A DNA stretch of 64,000 nt from an uncultured bacterium (GTDB lineage: Bacteria > Verrucomicrobiota > Verrucomicrobiia > CAIQCK01), in assembly GCA_903870275.1 (NCBI GenBank), contig CAIQCK010000012.1, positions 124,001 through 188,000 of the forward strand. Direction: 5' to 3'. This document shows, one piece after another, positions 1 through 10,067 of the stretch. Every line of letters starts with the position of its first letter. Position 1 is the stretch's first letter. The notes beneath the pieces are model-generated. The model was not told where the DNA came from. It saw nothing but the letters and a program-made list of their open reading frames with translations, and did no database searches. Made by a program: the position numbers and the translations under genes.

Positions 1-2201
1 TGCGCGACTGGATCGCGAAACGGTTCGATATGATTTACGTCGAACCAGGTGAGCGAAGCGTAGGGGCATATTGCCTGGCTGACCCGCGCGTAGAGCAGGA
101 GTTGACGGCCAATCTTGCCCGCTACGTCCACGATCACGACGTGGCGATGTATTACTACGACTGGGGCTCGTTCAACTGCCCGGCTGGCAATCATCGCGGT
201 CACATGCCGGGCTACGGCACCGAGGCGATTGCCGATGCGTTCATCCGGCAATTGGAAGCCATGCGTGCGGCGCGGCCGGACATTTTCCTCTGCGACACTG
301 GTTGGTTCAGCCCGTGGTGGCTGCGCTGGTATGACGGTGTCTACTACCAGCCGGGGGGCGACTGGAACAGCCGCCTCGACGGTCCGCCTTCATTTGCCAC
401 CGTGGACCTGCTCGGCACGTTTCGCGACGCCGGGATGAAACGAAGGTTTGAGAAGCGGCCCTACTACCCCGCCACCGGCTACATCAACCACGGCGCGATC
501 AGCTACGCGTGGATGGATTGGAAGAAACGTGCGTCTCCGCCGCGGCAGGCGTTTGTTAACTACGTCGCGATGATGTTCCTGCTCGGCCCACAGATCGCCG
601 AATACATCCTCTCCCTGCCGGAACTGTCGGAGGAAAACCGCGACGATCTCGCTGCGGTTCACCGCTGGGGCCTCGCACGCGATCCGTGGCTATTGGCCGA
701 CACACGGCCGCTCGGCGGCGACCCGATGAAAGGCCAGGTCTATGGCTTCGCTCACATCGTCAAAGGCAACCGCGGCATCATCGGTCTGCGCAACCCAACG
801 GTGTTCGAGCGAAGCTTCAGGCTTGTCTGCGACGAGCAAGCAGGCTTCTGGCCTGAGGACGCGCCGTTTGTAGTGACGACATCCTATCCATTCACGCGCG
901 CGGAGGCGCGCCTGGTGTCCTTTGGCGATACGGTCGAGGTGAGGCTGGCCGCGCATGAGTTGCGCGTGCTGGAGATCGCCGAGCCAGGCGCGATGCCGCG
1001 TCCGGTGACGCTAGGCTGTCGCGAGCAGTTGCTCAAGTCCACGCCGACAAGCACGACCATCGCGTTGTTGGGCGGCGCGGGCGACGCGGTAACCATTGTC
1101 AGCCCGACGCCGATGGAGCGAGTGCTGCTGGACGGTAAACCAAGCGCGATCAAATCGGGCGCACGACAAGCCTCCATCCACCTGCCGCAGCGCGCCGCAG
1201 CCTTGCGGACCGTTCACGCGGAGAACATCTCGCTGCAAGATCGCCGGCCTGAGATCAACCTCCTCTTCACAGCGGACGTGCCCGACGGCGTCAGGGCGAA
1301 ATTGGTGGTCGTGTTCACAGAGATGGCCACCGGCGCGCGTTTCGATGCGTCCATCACTTGCGGCGGCAAGCCGTGCGATGTCGAGGCCCCACATGGGTTG
1401 TTGCGCGACAGCGAAGGCCGCGACACGGGCAAGCGCGCCGCCGCCACGGACTGGAATCTTTTCCGCGCTGAACTGCCCACGGGGCGGTCGGACGTTCGAT
1501 GCGTCTTCCGGCAAACCGAGCCGTCGCTCGCAACATCCGCAGTGGGATCATGGAGGGCGAAGGCGCACGTGTTTGTGGATGCTGCGCAGGATTTTTCGGA
1601 GACGCATCGCATCGAGATTCGCCATCAGCCGGTTGCGGCGAAGCCATTGCCGTCGCTGCCGACACACTGGAACGCTGTCGAGGAAACCCGGACCACGCTC
1701 ATTGACGGCCGCCTCGTCATCTGCGGCACGCCCACCGACCCGCACAACATCGCTTTGGCCACCGGCCCGTGTCCGCCGAACGTCGAGGTGGACAGCACCT
1801 TTCCAGACTATACGAAGGAGCCGCTGAATGACGGCGTGGTACTACCGCGCGGCCAGGCTGGTCAAGCATGGGCCTCGGCCGAGACCCCGCAGGAGCATTC
1901 TGTGACGTTGACCTGGCCACAGCCGCACAAGATCGGCAGCGTCTTTCTCTGTTGGGGCCAAAATGACTGGCTGCCTCGAGCTTACCGCATCGAGTGCAGG
2001 GTCAATGGCGCCTTCGTTCCCGTCGCGCCGCCGGCGGGATCGTCCTCGCTTTGGTTGACAGCGACGAAGCGCGACGAGACACTCCCCTTCAAAGTCGTCC
2101 TGGCCGACGCGCTGCGGATCGTCCAGAAACCCGCCGGCGGCAGCGCCCGCCGGCCCGACTTGATGGGAATCGCAGAAATTGCGGTGCATGTGAGCGAATA
2201 A
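1..2201 (+). CDS. Glycoside hydrolase, alpha-galactosidase-like TIM barrel with C-terminal F5/8 (discoidin)-like region; 5' truncated by window edge
   Basis: Frame is open to the window edge (RDWIAKRFDM...). Motifs YYYDWGSFNCPAGNHRGHMPGYG and FLCDTGWFSPWWLRWYDGVYYQ; C-terminal PHKIGSVFLCWGQNDWLPRAYRIECRVNG resembles F5/8-type modules. Confidence 0.6.
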   Translation, partial: RDWIAKRFDMIYVEPGERSVGAYCLADPRVEQELTANLARYVHDHDVAMYYYDWGSFNCPAGNHRGHMPGYGTEAIADAFIRQLEAMRAARPDIFLCDTGWFSPWWLRWYDGVYYQPGGDWNSRLDGPPSFATVDLLGTFRDAGMKRRFEKRPYYPATGYINHGAISYAWMDWKKRASPPRQAFVNYVAMMFLLGPQIAEYILSLPELSEENRDDLAAVHRWGLARDPWLLADTRPLGGDPMKGQVYGFAHIVKGNRGIIGLRNPTVFERSFRLVCDEQAGFWPEDAPFVVTTSYPFTRAEARLVSFGDTVEVRLAAHELRVLEIAEPGAMPRPVTLGCREQLLKSTPTSTTIALLGGAGDAVTIVSPTPMERVLLDGKPSAIKSGARQASIHLPQRAAALRTVHAENISLQDRRPEINLLFTADVPDGVRAKLVVVFTEMATGARFDASITCGGKPCDVEAPHGLLRDSEGRDTGKRAAATDWNLFRAELPTGRSDVRCVFRQTEPSLATSAVGSWRAKAHVFVDAAQDFSETHRIEIRHQPVAAKPLPSLPTHWNAVEETRTTLIDGRLVICGTPTDPHNIALATGPCPPNVEVDSTFPDYTKEPLNDGVVLPRGQAGQAWASAETPQEHSVTLTWPQPHKIGSVFLCWGQNDWLPRAYRIECRVNGAFVPVAPPAGSSSLWLTATKRDETLPFKVVLADALRIVQKPAGGSARRPDLMGIAEIAVHVSE

Positions 2202-2217
2202 CTCAAGGAGAAATCAA

Positions 2218-4647
2218 ATGATCTCAAGACTGACGGTTGTGACACTGTTGTCCGCGCTGACGATCACAGCATCTGCGGAACCACAAACACCCACGGTCTT
2301 GGTCCCATCGGCGGGCGATCCCGCCTATCGCATCGCCGGCAATGTTTTCTGTGAGATGTTGGAGAAGATTACGGGCGCGAAGCCGCGCACGATGGCTTGT
2401 GCCAGCCCTGACGACGGGAAACTGCCGCCGGGCGACCTCGTGCTCATCGGCTCCGACGCGGTGAATCCCATCGTGCATCGCCTGATCTTGCAGGGGAGCA
2501 TCGAGAGCCTCGGCATTCGCTACGGCACGGACGATTATCGCATCCTCTCGCTGCCGGACCACGGGCGCACGCTGCTGATCCTCGCCGGCAGCGCGGGGCG
2601 CTCGACGATCTACGCGGCCTACGATTTCTTCCGCAAGAAAGCCGGCGTGGAATATTTCTGGGACGGCGACGTGATTCCGAAGCGCGCGAATATCGAGCTG
2701 GCTGGCTGCGATTTCACCGAACAACCGCGTTTCCAGTATCGCGGGCTGCGCTACTTCGCCCACCGCGGGCCGCATCGGTTTCAAGCGGAGATGTGGGACT
2801 TCGAGGATTGGAAGCGCGAGATGGATTGGATTCTCAAGAAGCGGTTAAACCTCTTCATGCTGCGCACGGGGATTGACGACCTTTTCCAGCGCGCGTTCGA
2901 CCTGCCGTATCCGCCCACCGACGGCGTGGACCCCGACGCCGAGCCGCGCTCCTACAACGACCGCACGTCATTCTGGCCGCTCAAGTATCGCGGCGAGTTG
3001 CGCAAGCGCGTGCTTGCCTACGCCCGCGAACGCGGCCTGATTCATCCGGAGGACACCGGCACCATCACGCACTGGTATTCGCACACGCCGGGATCGTTTT
3101 ACAAAACATTCCCCGACTTTCCCGTCACGCACGATCAGAAAACCGGCTACACGCTCGCCTCCGCCGCGATCTGGGACATCGAACACGAACGGACATGGGA
3201 CGCCTACTGGAAGCTGACCGAAACGCACATCCGCGAGTTCGGCGAGCCGCGGATGTTCCACACCATCGGCCTGGCCGAGCGGAGCTTCGGCGGCAGCGAG
3301 CGCGAAGACTTGCAGCGGAAGCTTCACGCGTATCGCAAAATCCAGGAAGTCCTGCGGCGGCATTACCCGGACGCGCCGTTGTTGATCGCAAGCTGGGACA
3401 TGATGGGCTGGTGGAAAAACGACAACGTGCGGCGGCTGCTCAGTGAGTTCGACCCGCAACGCACGATCCTGCTCGACTACACCGCCGACCTGATCCACCG
3501 GAAGACCTATCGCGACTGGGACGCCTACAAGAAGTTTCCGTGGATCTTCGGCGTGTTCCATGCCTTCGCCGCCGACAGCGAAATCCGGGAGGATTATGGC
3601 ATCCTGCAAGAACGCATCGGCGAAGCCGCCCAAGACTCGCAATGTCTCGGCCTCGTGCTCTGGCCGGAAATTTCGCACAGCAACACGCTGCTGCTGGAAT
3701 ACCTCGCCGCCAACGGCTGGCAGCCGGATCAGCTGGACGTGAACGCGTTTGTGGGCCGCTATTGCGCGGGCCGCTATCCGTCCGATCTTGCCGCGCGCAT
3801 GGAAAAAATCTGGCGCCCGTTCCTGCCCATCGCGGCCACGCATCACTGGACTGGCGGCGACGCGCACAAGAAAACCTACCCGGCTGTGCAAACCGATCCG
3901 CAATTCCGAATGCTGACCTACGCCACGTACGCGAATCTCAACGAGGCGCGCGCGCACGCTTATGAAGAGGAATTCCAGCGGCTCGCGGCGGCGCTTGGCC
4001 AGGCGCCCGCGTTGCTGGCGCAACTCGCGCCATTGGCGGAGGCCAGCTACGCGAATGAACTGTGGCGTCGCGACACGATTGACATCACGCGGACCGTCAT
4101 CAACCGGGCGCTGAAGGCGTCCCTGATGCGTGGCTGCGTGGCTATGGAAGCATGGCGGACGGGCCGTGGCGACGAGGCTGCGGTGAGAAGCATGGAGACG
4201 GCGAGCAAGGGCCTCATGGAGCAACTCGGCGATTTGCTGGACCTCAGCGACGATTTCTCACTTTACGCGGCCATGAAGCAACTCGGACGCGCCCGCGAAC
4301 TCGGCGGCGTCACGCCGCAGATCAATCCCCACACCGAGCTGACGCTGAAGGGCAACGCCGAAAACACCTACTGCCGCGCCCACCAATACGAGCTGGTCCG
4401 TTACGTTTACCCGGCCGAGTTGGACGAATACTGGAAGTGGGTCAACGGGCGGCTCGAGTCCGGCAAGAAAGATGCGTGGAAGCAGCCGGCGGCGTTTGGT
4501 CCGGCCGAAAAAGCCATTCAAGAGCGCTTTTACGCCACGCCGCTCGCCGAGATGGCTCCCAAACGCACACGCTCGGCGGAAAGTTTGAGCCGGACCATCG
4601 AACGGACGCGGGAACTGATCGCCACCTTGCTGACACCGAAGCAGTGA
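2218..4647 (+). CDS. Secreted glycoside hydrolase, GH89 (alpha-N-acetylglucosaminidase)/alpha-glucuronidase-like
   Basis: Signal peptide MISRLTVVTLLSALTITASA. FRKKAGVEYFWDGDVIPKR and WDFEDWKREMDWILKKRLNLFMLRTG are reminiscent of GH89/GH67-type N-terminal and catalytic regions. Confidence 0.55.
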   Translation: MISRLTVVTLLSALTITASAEPQTPTVLVPSAGDPAYRIAGNVFCEMLEKITGAKPRTMACASPDDGKLPPGDLVLIGSDAVNPIVHRLILQGSIESLGIRYGTDDYRILSLPDHGRTLLILAGSAGRSTIYAAYDFFRKKAGVEYFWDGDVIPKRANIELAGCDFTEQPRFQYRGLRYFAHRGPHRFQAEMWDFEDWKREMDWILKKRLNLFMLRTGIDDLFQRAFDLPYPPTDGVDPDAEPRSYNDRTSFWPLKYRGELRKRVLAYARERGLIHPEDTGTITHWYSHTPGSFYKTFPDFPVTHDQKTGYTLASAAIWDIEHERTWDAYWKLTETHIREFGEPRMFHTIGLAERSFGGSEREDLQRKLHAYRKIQEVLRRHYPDAPLLIASWDMMGWWKNDNVRRLLSEFDPQRTILLDYTADLIHRKTYRDWDAYKKFPWIFGVFHAFAADSEIREDYGILQERIGEAAQDSQCLGLVLWPEISHSNTLLLEYLAANGWQPDQLDVNAFVGRYCAGRYPSDLAARMEKIWRPFLPIAATHHWTGGDAHKKTYPAVQTDPQFRMLTYATYANLNEARAHAYEEEFQRLAAALGQAPALLAQLAPLAEASYANELWRRDTIDITRTVINRALKASLMRGCVAMEAWRTGRGDEAAVRSMETASKGLMEQLGDLLDLSDDFSLYAAMKQLGRARELGGVTPQINPHTELTLKGNAENTYCRAHQYELVRYVYPAELDEYWKWVNGRLESGKKDAWKQPAAFGPAEKAIQERFYATPLAEMAPKRTRSAESLSRTIERTRELIATLLTPKQ

Positions 4648-4688
4648 GAACACCCAATCAACCTAACGCAACGTCGCGGCGCGATTTA

Positions 4689-5963
4689 GTGATTCGAGCG
4701 CAGATTCACCGGTTCGCGAGGTTTTCATTCCCACTGTTGCTTCTGACGGCCTTGTGCCTGTCGGCTGGTTCTGCCGACGGCCCGACTGGCAAGGCATTCA
4801 AGATTTCGGTGGACCGGACGATGTGGGCCAAGTGGGGCTTCCAGTATCCTGTGACGTATGTTTTTGACGTCTCCGGTGTGTCTCTTGGCGCGAAGGTCAG
4901 TCGCCGGGACATTCCGTCCTCTGCGTGGAAGCCTGTGCCCACCAAAGCGGCCACCAACTTTTTCAACGGCGTCGAGTGCGTGCGGTTCGATTACAGCCGG
5001 GAGCGCGCTTTTGTATCGGTGGGGTTTGGCGCCAGCGACACCATCGAGCTGCAATTTACGAACGTGACCTCGGCACGGTTTGCCGGAGTGGCCAGGTATT
5101 ATGACGACCGCAAGGCGGCCTACACGCTGTCGATCGACAACTGGGGACGCAGGGCGACGGCCAATCCCGGCGCGGCGTGGAACGCGGCAGACGACGACCG
5201 GTGTGACAACTATCAGGCGGCCTTGCGAGTCTGTCGCGGTTTCCATTTGCCCGTTTCGATTGCCATCAACACCCACATGGCCGGCAGCAACACGATGTGG
5301 AATGTGATGCAACAAGAACTGGACCGACGGGATTTCAGTTGGGAGCCGGCTGTCCACGCGCAAACTCATCCGGGCAATGCGAAAGCCTACAGCGTTCGCG
5401 GCTGCAAAGCGGAGATTCTCGGCTGCCGCGACGAAATCCTGCAGCACCTTCACCGCATCCCCTGCGGCGAACATGTCTTCGAGCACATCCTCACATCCGG
5501 ATACAAAGACGAGGACATCCTCGGCACGGATGCCGGAGAGTTTCTTTTCGTGCGCGGCTACAACGGCCGCGACAACCCCACAAGCACCGATTACGCGACG
5601 TGGGACGCGGCGCACAAGTTTTACGGCGTTGGCGGGCTGAACACCAAAGACTACGACCGCGTCTTCGCAAGGCGCGCTCCGAAGGGGCGGTTCTTTGCCG
5701 CGGACGTTGCGGAATTAAATGCGGAGTTCGACCGCGCGCGTGCCGCTGGTGGCATTTGTTATGCCATGTGGCACCCCGACCGCTATCTCAACAGCGTTCT
5801 CCACGACCCGCGCCCCGGAGAGGACGGTGTTCAAGGCTCGACCCTGGTGCAGCATCTGAGCCACGTCGCGAACCGCAAAGACGTATGGTATGTGGCCAAC
5901 GGCTGGCTCTACAGTTATCGCTACGTAGCCGAACATGCCTCGATTACCAACCAGCAACCGTAG
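4689..5963 (+). CDS. Secreted polysaccharide deacetylase-like protein (GTG start proposed)
   Basis: The ORF runs 4152-5963, but the signal-like segment IHRFARFSFPLLLLTALCLSAGSA implies initiation near GTG 4689, after the previous stop. YTLSIDNWGRRA and HAQTHPGN resemble NodB-like folds. Confidence 0.5.
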   Translation: MIRAQIHRFARFSFPLLLLTALCLSAGSADGPTGKAFKISVDRTMWAKWGFQYPVTYVFDVSGVSLGAKVSRRDIPSSAWKPVPTKAATNFFNGVECVRFDYSRERAFVSVGFGASDTIELQFTNVTSARFAGVARYYDDRKAAYTLSIDNWGRRATANPGAAWNAADDDRCDNYQAALRVCRGFHLPVSIAINTHMAGSNTMWNVMQQELDRRDFSWEPAVHAQTHPGNAKAYSVRGCKAEILGCRDEILQHLHRIPCGEHVFEHILTSGYKDEDILGTDAGEFLFVRGYNGRDNPTSTDYATWDAAHKFYGVGGLNTKDYDRVFARRAPKGRFFAADVAELNAEFDRARAAGGICYAMWHPDRYLNSVLHDPRPGEDGVQGSTLVQHLSHVANRKDVWYVANGWLYSYRYVAEHASITNQQP

Positions 5964-5979
5964 GAGGTATCAACCAACG

Positions 5980-7575
5980 ATGAAAACCCCAACATCCATA
6001 TTAACTTCGCGCCGGGAGTTTCTGAAAACCTCCGCCGTCGTTGCCGGCACCCTCGCTCTTGGCCGCACGGCGCTCGCACAGTCCGCCGCGCCGCCGGTCT
6101 CCGGTCTTCTGCCGCGCAGCATTCATCCTTATCCCAACAAGGTCACGTGGGGTGCGGGTGCGCTGAGCCTCAGCAAACGCGCGACGCTCACAGTGGGGCG
6201 CGAGAGCGACGCGGGCGTTGTCGAGATGATGAAGGACACGTGGAACCGGTTTACGTTCGGCGCGGTGGAACTGGTCGTGACACGCGACGCGGCGCTGAAG
6301 GCCGGCGAATTCGCGCTGGCAGGCGCGCAACCGCCGCCACGGGAATCGAACTCCGCCTACGCGCTCAAGGCGGACGCGTCGGGCATCGCGGCGAGCGCGG
6401 CCGATTCGGCGGGGATGCGCCAGGCGTGGTTCACGCTGCTGCAATTATTGCAAGCCGGCGAACCGGCGAGCGGCGGCCTCGCGTTCGCGCTGCCGCATGT
6501 GGAGATTCAGGACGGGCCGGCGATGAAGTTCCGCGGACTGCACCTTTGCGTTTTTCACGAGACGTCGCCGGTGATGATTGAGAAAGCCATCCGGCTCGCG
6601 GCGTTCCTCAAGTTCACCCACGTCGTGCTGGAATTCTGGGGCATGTTGCGGCTCGACGCGCTGAAGGAGTTGTCGTGGCCCGAAGCGTGGCCGAAAGCGC
6701 AGGCCGGCAAGCTCATCGCCATCGCGCGAGGCATGGGATTGGAGATCATCCCGATGTTCAACTGTTGGGGCCACGCCACCGCGTGCCGCATCAAGCACGG
6801 CCGCCACGTCGTGCTCGACCAGAACCCGAAGCTCGCCCCGCTGTTCGAGCCGGACGGCTGGACGTGGTGCCTGACGAACCCGCGCTCGCAGGACCTGTTG
6901 CGGCGCGTGTGCGACGAACTGATCGAGTTCGCCGGGCCGGGAAAGTTCTTCCATATCGGCTGCGACGAGGCTTATTCGCACGCGACGTGCGACCGCTGCC
7001 GGCAGACCGACCGCGTGCAGCTCTTCGCCGACCACGTGAACAACCTCGCCGCGCATCTGGAAAAACGCGGCCGGCGCGCCATCATGTGGGGCGACGCGTT
7101 GCTGGAGCGCGGCAAGTGGCCGGCGGGTTTCGCAGCCAATGGCTCGCCCACGTTGCCCACGCATCTGGCGCTGGACCGCATCTCGCACCAGATCGTGATC
7201 GCCGACTGGCATTACGACGTGACCAAGGGCTCGGTGCCGACGCTGGCGCATTTCCGCGAGCATGGCTTCGAGACGCTGGCGTGTCCGTGGAACTCACTGG
7301 GCAACATCCGCACACTGGCGAAAGCCGCCGTCGCCAACAACAGCGCCGGCGTGCTCATGACGACCTGGCATCATCTCGTCCAAAGCATCCCGACGCTGCC
7401 CTACGTCGCCGCGTGCGTGTGGTCGCAGGACCAAGCCGCGCTCGGCCTCGGGCAGATGGAGGGGTCGCTTTCGCGCGCCGCGACGGCCGCCATCCTGCGC
7501 AAGCTCGTGCCGGCGGAGGGCAAATTCGAGCGTGCCGGCTGGAACCCGTTCGAGCTGCCGGCGGAGACTGACTGA
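5980..7575 (+). CDS. Tat-exported GH20-like beta-N-acetylhexosaminidase family protein
   Basis: Tat motif SRREFLKTSAVVAGTLALGRTALA. LHLCVFHETSPVMIEKAIRLAAFLKFTHVVLEFWGML, GKFFHIGCDEAYSH and RRAIMWGDALLERGKW are GH20-type. Confidence 0.65.
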   Translation: MKTPTSILTSRREFLKTSAVVAGTLALGRTALAQSAAPPVSGLLPRSIHPYPNKVTWGAGALSLSKRATLTVGRESDAGVVEMMKDTWNRFTFGAVELVVTRDAALKAGEFALAGAQPPPRESNSAYALKADASGIAASAADSAGMRQAWFTLLQLLQAGEPASGGLAFALPHVEIQDGPAMKFRGLHLCVFHETSPVMIEKAIRLAAFLKFTHVVLEFWGMLRLDALKELSWPEAWPKAQAGKLIAIARGMGLEIIPMFNCWGHATACRIKHGRHVVLDQNPKLAPLFEPDGWTWCLTNPRSQDLLRRVCDELIEFAGPGKFFHIGCDEAYSHATCDRCRQTDRVQLFADHVNNLAAHLEKRGRRAIMWGDALLERGKWPAGFAANGSPTLPTHLALDRISHQIVIADWHYDVTKGSVPTLAHFREHGFETLACPWNSLGNIRTLAKAAVANNSAGVLMTTWHHLVQSIPTLPYVAACVWSQDQAALGLGQMEGSLSRAATAAILRKLVPAEGKFERAGWNPFELPAETD

Positions 7576-7596
7576 TTGTGATTTGGAGGAACGATT

Positions 7597-8340
7597 ATGA
7601 TACTAGCAAACCTGACCTGGCCCGAAGTGGCCAAGCTGAAACGCGATGTGGTTGTCGTGTATCCCATCGGAGCGTTGGAGCAACACAGCCGGCACCTGCC
7701 GTTCTTCACCGACTCGATCTTGTGCGGCGCCATCGCCGACCGCGTTGAGGCGGCGCTGCCGAAGGACGTGTTGCTGCTGCCGGTACAGTGGCTCGGCGCA
7801 TCCACGCATCACCTCGGCATGGCGGGAACGCTGAGCGCGGAAAATGAGACCTACATCAAACTCGTCGCCGAACCGATGCGTTGCCTGCTGCAACACGGCT
7901 TCAAGCGACAGTTGGTGCTCAACGGTCACGGCGGCAACAAGGACGGTTTCCACCTCGCGCTCCGCCAGCTCATCATGGAGTTCCCCGACGCGCAGCTTTT
8001 CGGGGCGAACTACTGGGACACAGCCGCCGAAGAGATTGCGAAGATCGTCGAAGGCCCGATGAAAGGCATCGGCCACGCGTGCGAGGCCGAGACGGCATTG
8101 ATGCTTACTGTCCGTCCGGACCTGGTGCGGCGCCACGCGATCCACAACGACCTTTCTGCCACACGCCAGCCGAAGGCGCTCAGCGGCGTTTACGTCGTGC
8201 CCGTCATGAAGGCGCAAACCGAACACGGCGGCATCGGCTACGCGGAACTCGCCACGGAGGAGAAAGGCAAGTTATTGCTCGATGCCATCGTGGTGCGCGT
8301 CGTGGAAGTCATCCGGGCCATTGGTAAGAAGCAAAACTGA
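7597..8340 (+). CDS. Creatininase family protein
   Basis: PIGALEQHSRHLPFFTDS and LVLNGHGGNKDGF are creatininase-family metal-binding motifs. AGGA ribosome-binding site upstream. Confidence 0.85.
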   Translation: MILANLTWPEVAKLKRDVVVVYPIGALEQHSRHLPFFTDSILCGAIADRVEAALPKDVLLLPVQWLGASTHHLGMAGTLSAENETYIKLVAEPMRCLLQHGFKRQLVLNGHGGNKDGFHLALRQLIMEFPDAQLFGANYWDTAAEEIAKIVEGPMKGIGHACEAETALMLTVRPDLVRRHAIHNDLSATRQPKALSGVYVVPVMKAQTEHGGIGYAELATEEKGKLLLDAIVVRVVEVIRAIGKKQN

Positions 8341-8353
8341 ACCGGAGATCCGC

Positions 8354-9886
8354 ATAAAGATTCTCAAACCCATCTTCACACTGAGCCAGCGCCGCTTCCT
8401 GTGCGGACTCGGCGCGACCATCGCGTTGGTTGCACACCTCGGTGCCACAGAATCGGCGCAGCCGCCGATCTCCACCTGCGCCATCGCTGATTTCAAACCG
8501 CTGCTCCTTTCTGCTGGTGAAGAGGGGACGGTTGATCTCTGGTTCTCGGATGAGTTGGAGAGGATTCCTCGCAATTGGGTGCGCGTGTTGACCACGGTCC
8601 GGGCCGAGGGGGAGACTGTGGCCGGTCTGGTCTTTGTGGACGTTCTCCGGCGGGAATATCGCGGCAAATTGAGCACGCTGCAGGCCGGCAAAGAGGGTGA
8701 AATCGGCGCGGAAATGGAACAAGCTGGGCGTCCCGTGTCGCTGCTTCGCGGCGTGAGGCTTTATTACAAGGGAGGGCCGCTTCGGATCGCCAACCTGCGG
8801 CTGCTTCACACCGAGGAAACACTGCCAAGGCCGGACGTCACTGTGCAGGGGACGTTCGACGACAGTTCGATACAGAAAGCCTTGGATGCACTCGGCCCGC
8901 GCGGTGGTGTGGTTTGTGTTCCCGCTGGCAACTACGTCATCCGAAACCAGATCAAGGTTCCGGTGGACAACGTGACCATCTACGGCGATGGAGCGAAGAC
9001 CACCCTCCAAGGCACCTGGTTCGAAACCAAGGCCCTGATCCTGGCCGAGAAGCGGCAGAACCTGCGTTTGACGCGACTCCATCTGCGAAGTCTGCCGATC
9101 ACCTGTTTTCGCGGCTACAGTGAAGCGAAGTATGCCCTGCCCGGTGACGCCGGCAGGCCGTCGGTCCACGGCACCGGGATCGAGTTGCTGCATTGCCATC
9201 GGACGCGAGTGGATCATTGCGAAGTCGAGTTGTTCGGTCACGCTGGCCTTTGGTGTTTCGGCGGCAGCGAGAATCTGGTTGACCACTGCTTCTTCCATGA
9301 AAACTTTCACTATGGTGACGGCTACGGCGTTTGCGCTACAGCCACAAAGGATCTCTTCATCGAAGACAACAGTTTCGAAAACCACCGGCACGGGATCGCC
9401 GCGGGGAACGGCGCTTCCTATACCGCTCGTTTCAACCGCATGATCAAAGACGCCGCCGTGCTGGCAGACTGGAAACAAAATGCGGATGCAATCAACCAAC
9501 TCCGTGCTCACGACATTGATGCCCATCCGGGTTGCAAGTGGATCTTCGCTCACGACAACTACGTGGCCATGCGCAACGCCCTCATGGGAGGCGGTGCCTA
9601 CATGCGTGGCAATCCGGCGTGGCTCTGTCGCAATGTGTTCGAGAACTGCGTGCCGGGGATTTTTTGCACGGGCCAGTCCGACGACGTGTGGACTTGGGAC
9701 AATCGTTTCATCGAGTGCAAGAACCCCAAGGGGCAACTGCGAGAAGAGTATTCGGATGCGACGGGGGCCATTCACTTTCGACAGAGGCCGCCCCAGTTCC
9801 GCGAGATCCCGTATCCCTGCGAGTTAAACCGTTTTAATTGGTGGCCGGGCCGGCCATCCGAAACAATGCAGAAGGAGGCACGATGA
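8354..9886 (+). CDS. Secreted right-handed beta-helix (pectate-lyase-like) protein; start codon uncertain (ATA at 8354 or ATG at 8282)
   Basis: The ORF track gives 8282-9886. Signal-like segment RRFLCGLGATIALVAHLGATESAQ. ALDALGPRGGVVCVPAGNYVIRNQIKVP...VTIYGDGAKTTLQG is typical of beta-helix proteins. Confidence 0.6.
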   Translation: MKILKPIFTLSQRRFLCGLGATIALVAHLGATESAQPPISTCAIADFKPLLLSAGEEGTVDLWFSDELERIPRNWVRVLTTVRAEGETVAGLVFVDVLRREYRGKLSTLQAGKEGEIGAEMEQAGRPVSLLRGVRLYYKGGPLRIANLRLLHTEETLPRPDVTVQGTFDDSSIQKALDALGPRGGVVCVPAGNYVIRNQIKVPVDNVTIYGDGAKTTLQGTWFETKALILAEKRQNLRLTRLHLRSLPITCFRGYSEAKYALPGDAGRPSVHGTGIELLHCHRTRVDHCEVELFGHAGLWCFGGSENLVDHCFFHENFHYGDGYGVCATATKDLFIEDNSFENHRHGIAAGNGASYTARFNRMIKDAAVLADWKQNADAINQLRAHDIDAHPGCKWIFAHDNYVAMRNALMGGGAYMRGNPAWLCRNVFENCVPGIFCTGQSDDVWTWDNRFIECKNPKGQLREEYSDATGAIHFRQRPPQFREIPYPCELNRFNWWPGRPSETMQKEAR

Positions 9887-10032
9887 AGATCGTTGACATG
9901 GAAGTTCGCACGGTGGCGATTCCGACCACGTGCCAGTTGCGCCATAACACCGGCGTTCATCCCGAGCCGGCGACAGGCGCGAACGAGAAGATTGTTTCGA
10001 CAGCATCGTGGCGAAAACCGCGGCGTTCTTAG
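9883..10032 (+). pseudogene. Truncated 5' fragment of an enolase-superfamily (mandelate racemase-like) gene
   Basis: 9883-9964 matches 11223-11304 at 80 of 82 positions. The encoded MKIVDMEVRTVAIPTTCQLRHNTGVHP matches the start of the downstream gene, then homology stops and the frame ends. Confidence 0.85.
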
Positions 10033-10067
10033 TCCTGTCAGCAAAATGGTGAATTGAAATAAACAAA

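Noticed and set aside
4152-4688. Upstream extension of the deacetylase-like ORF
   Set aside because: Overlaps the end of the GH89-like gene out of frame with Arg-rich translation; the signal peptide supports a start near 4689.
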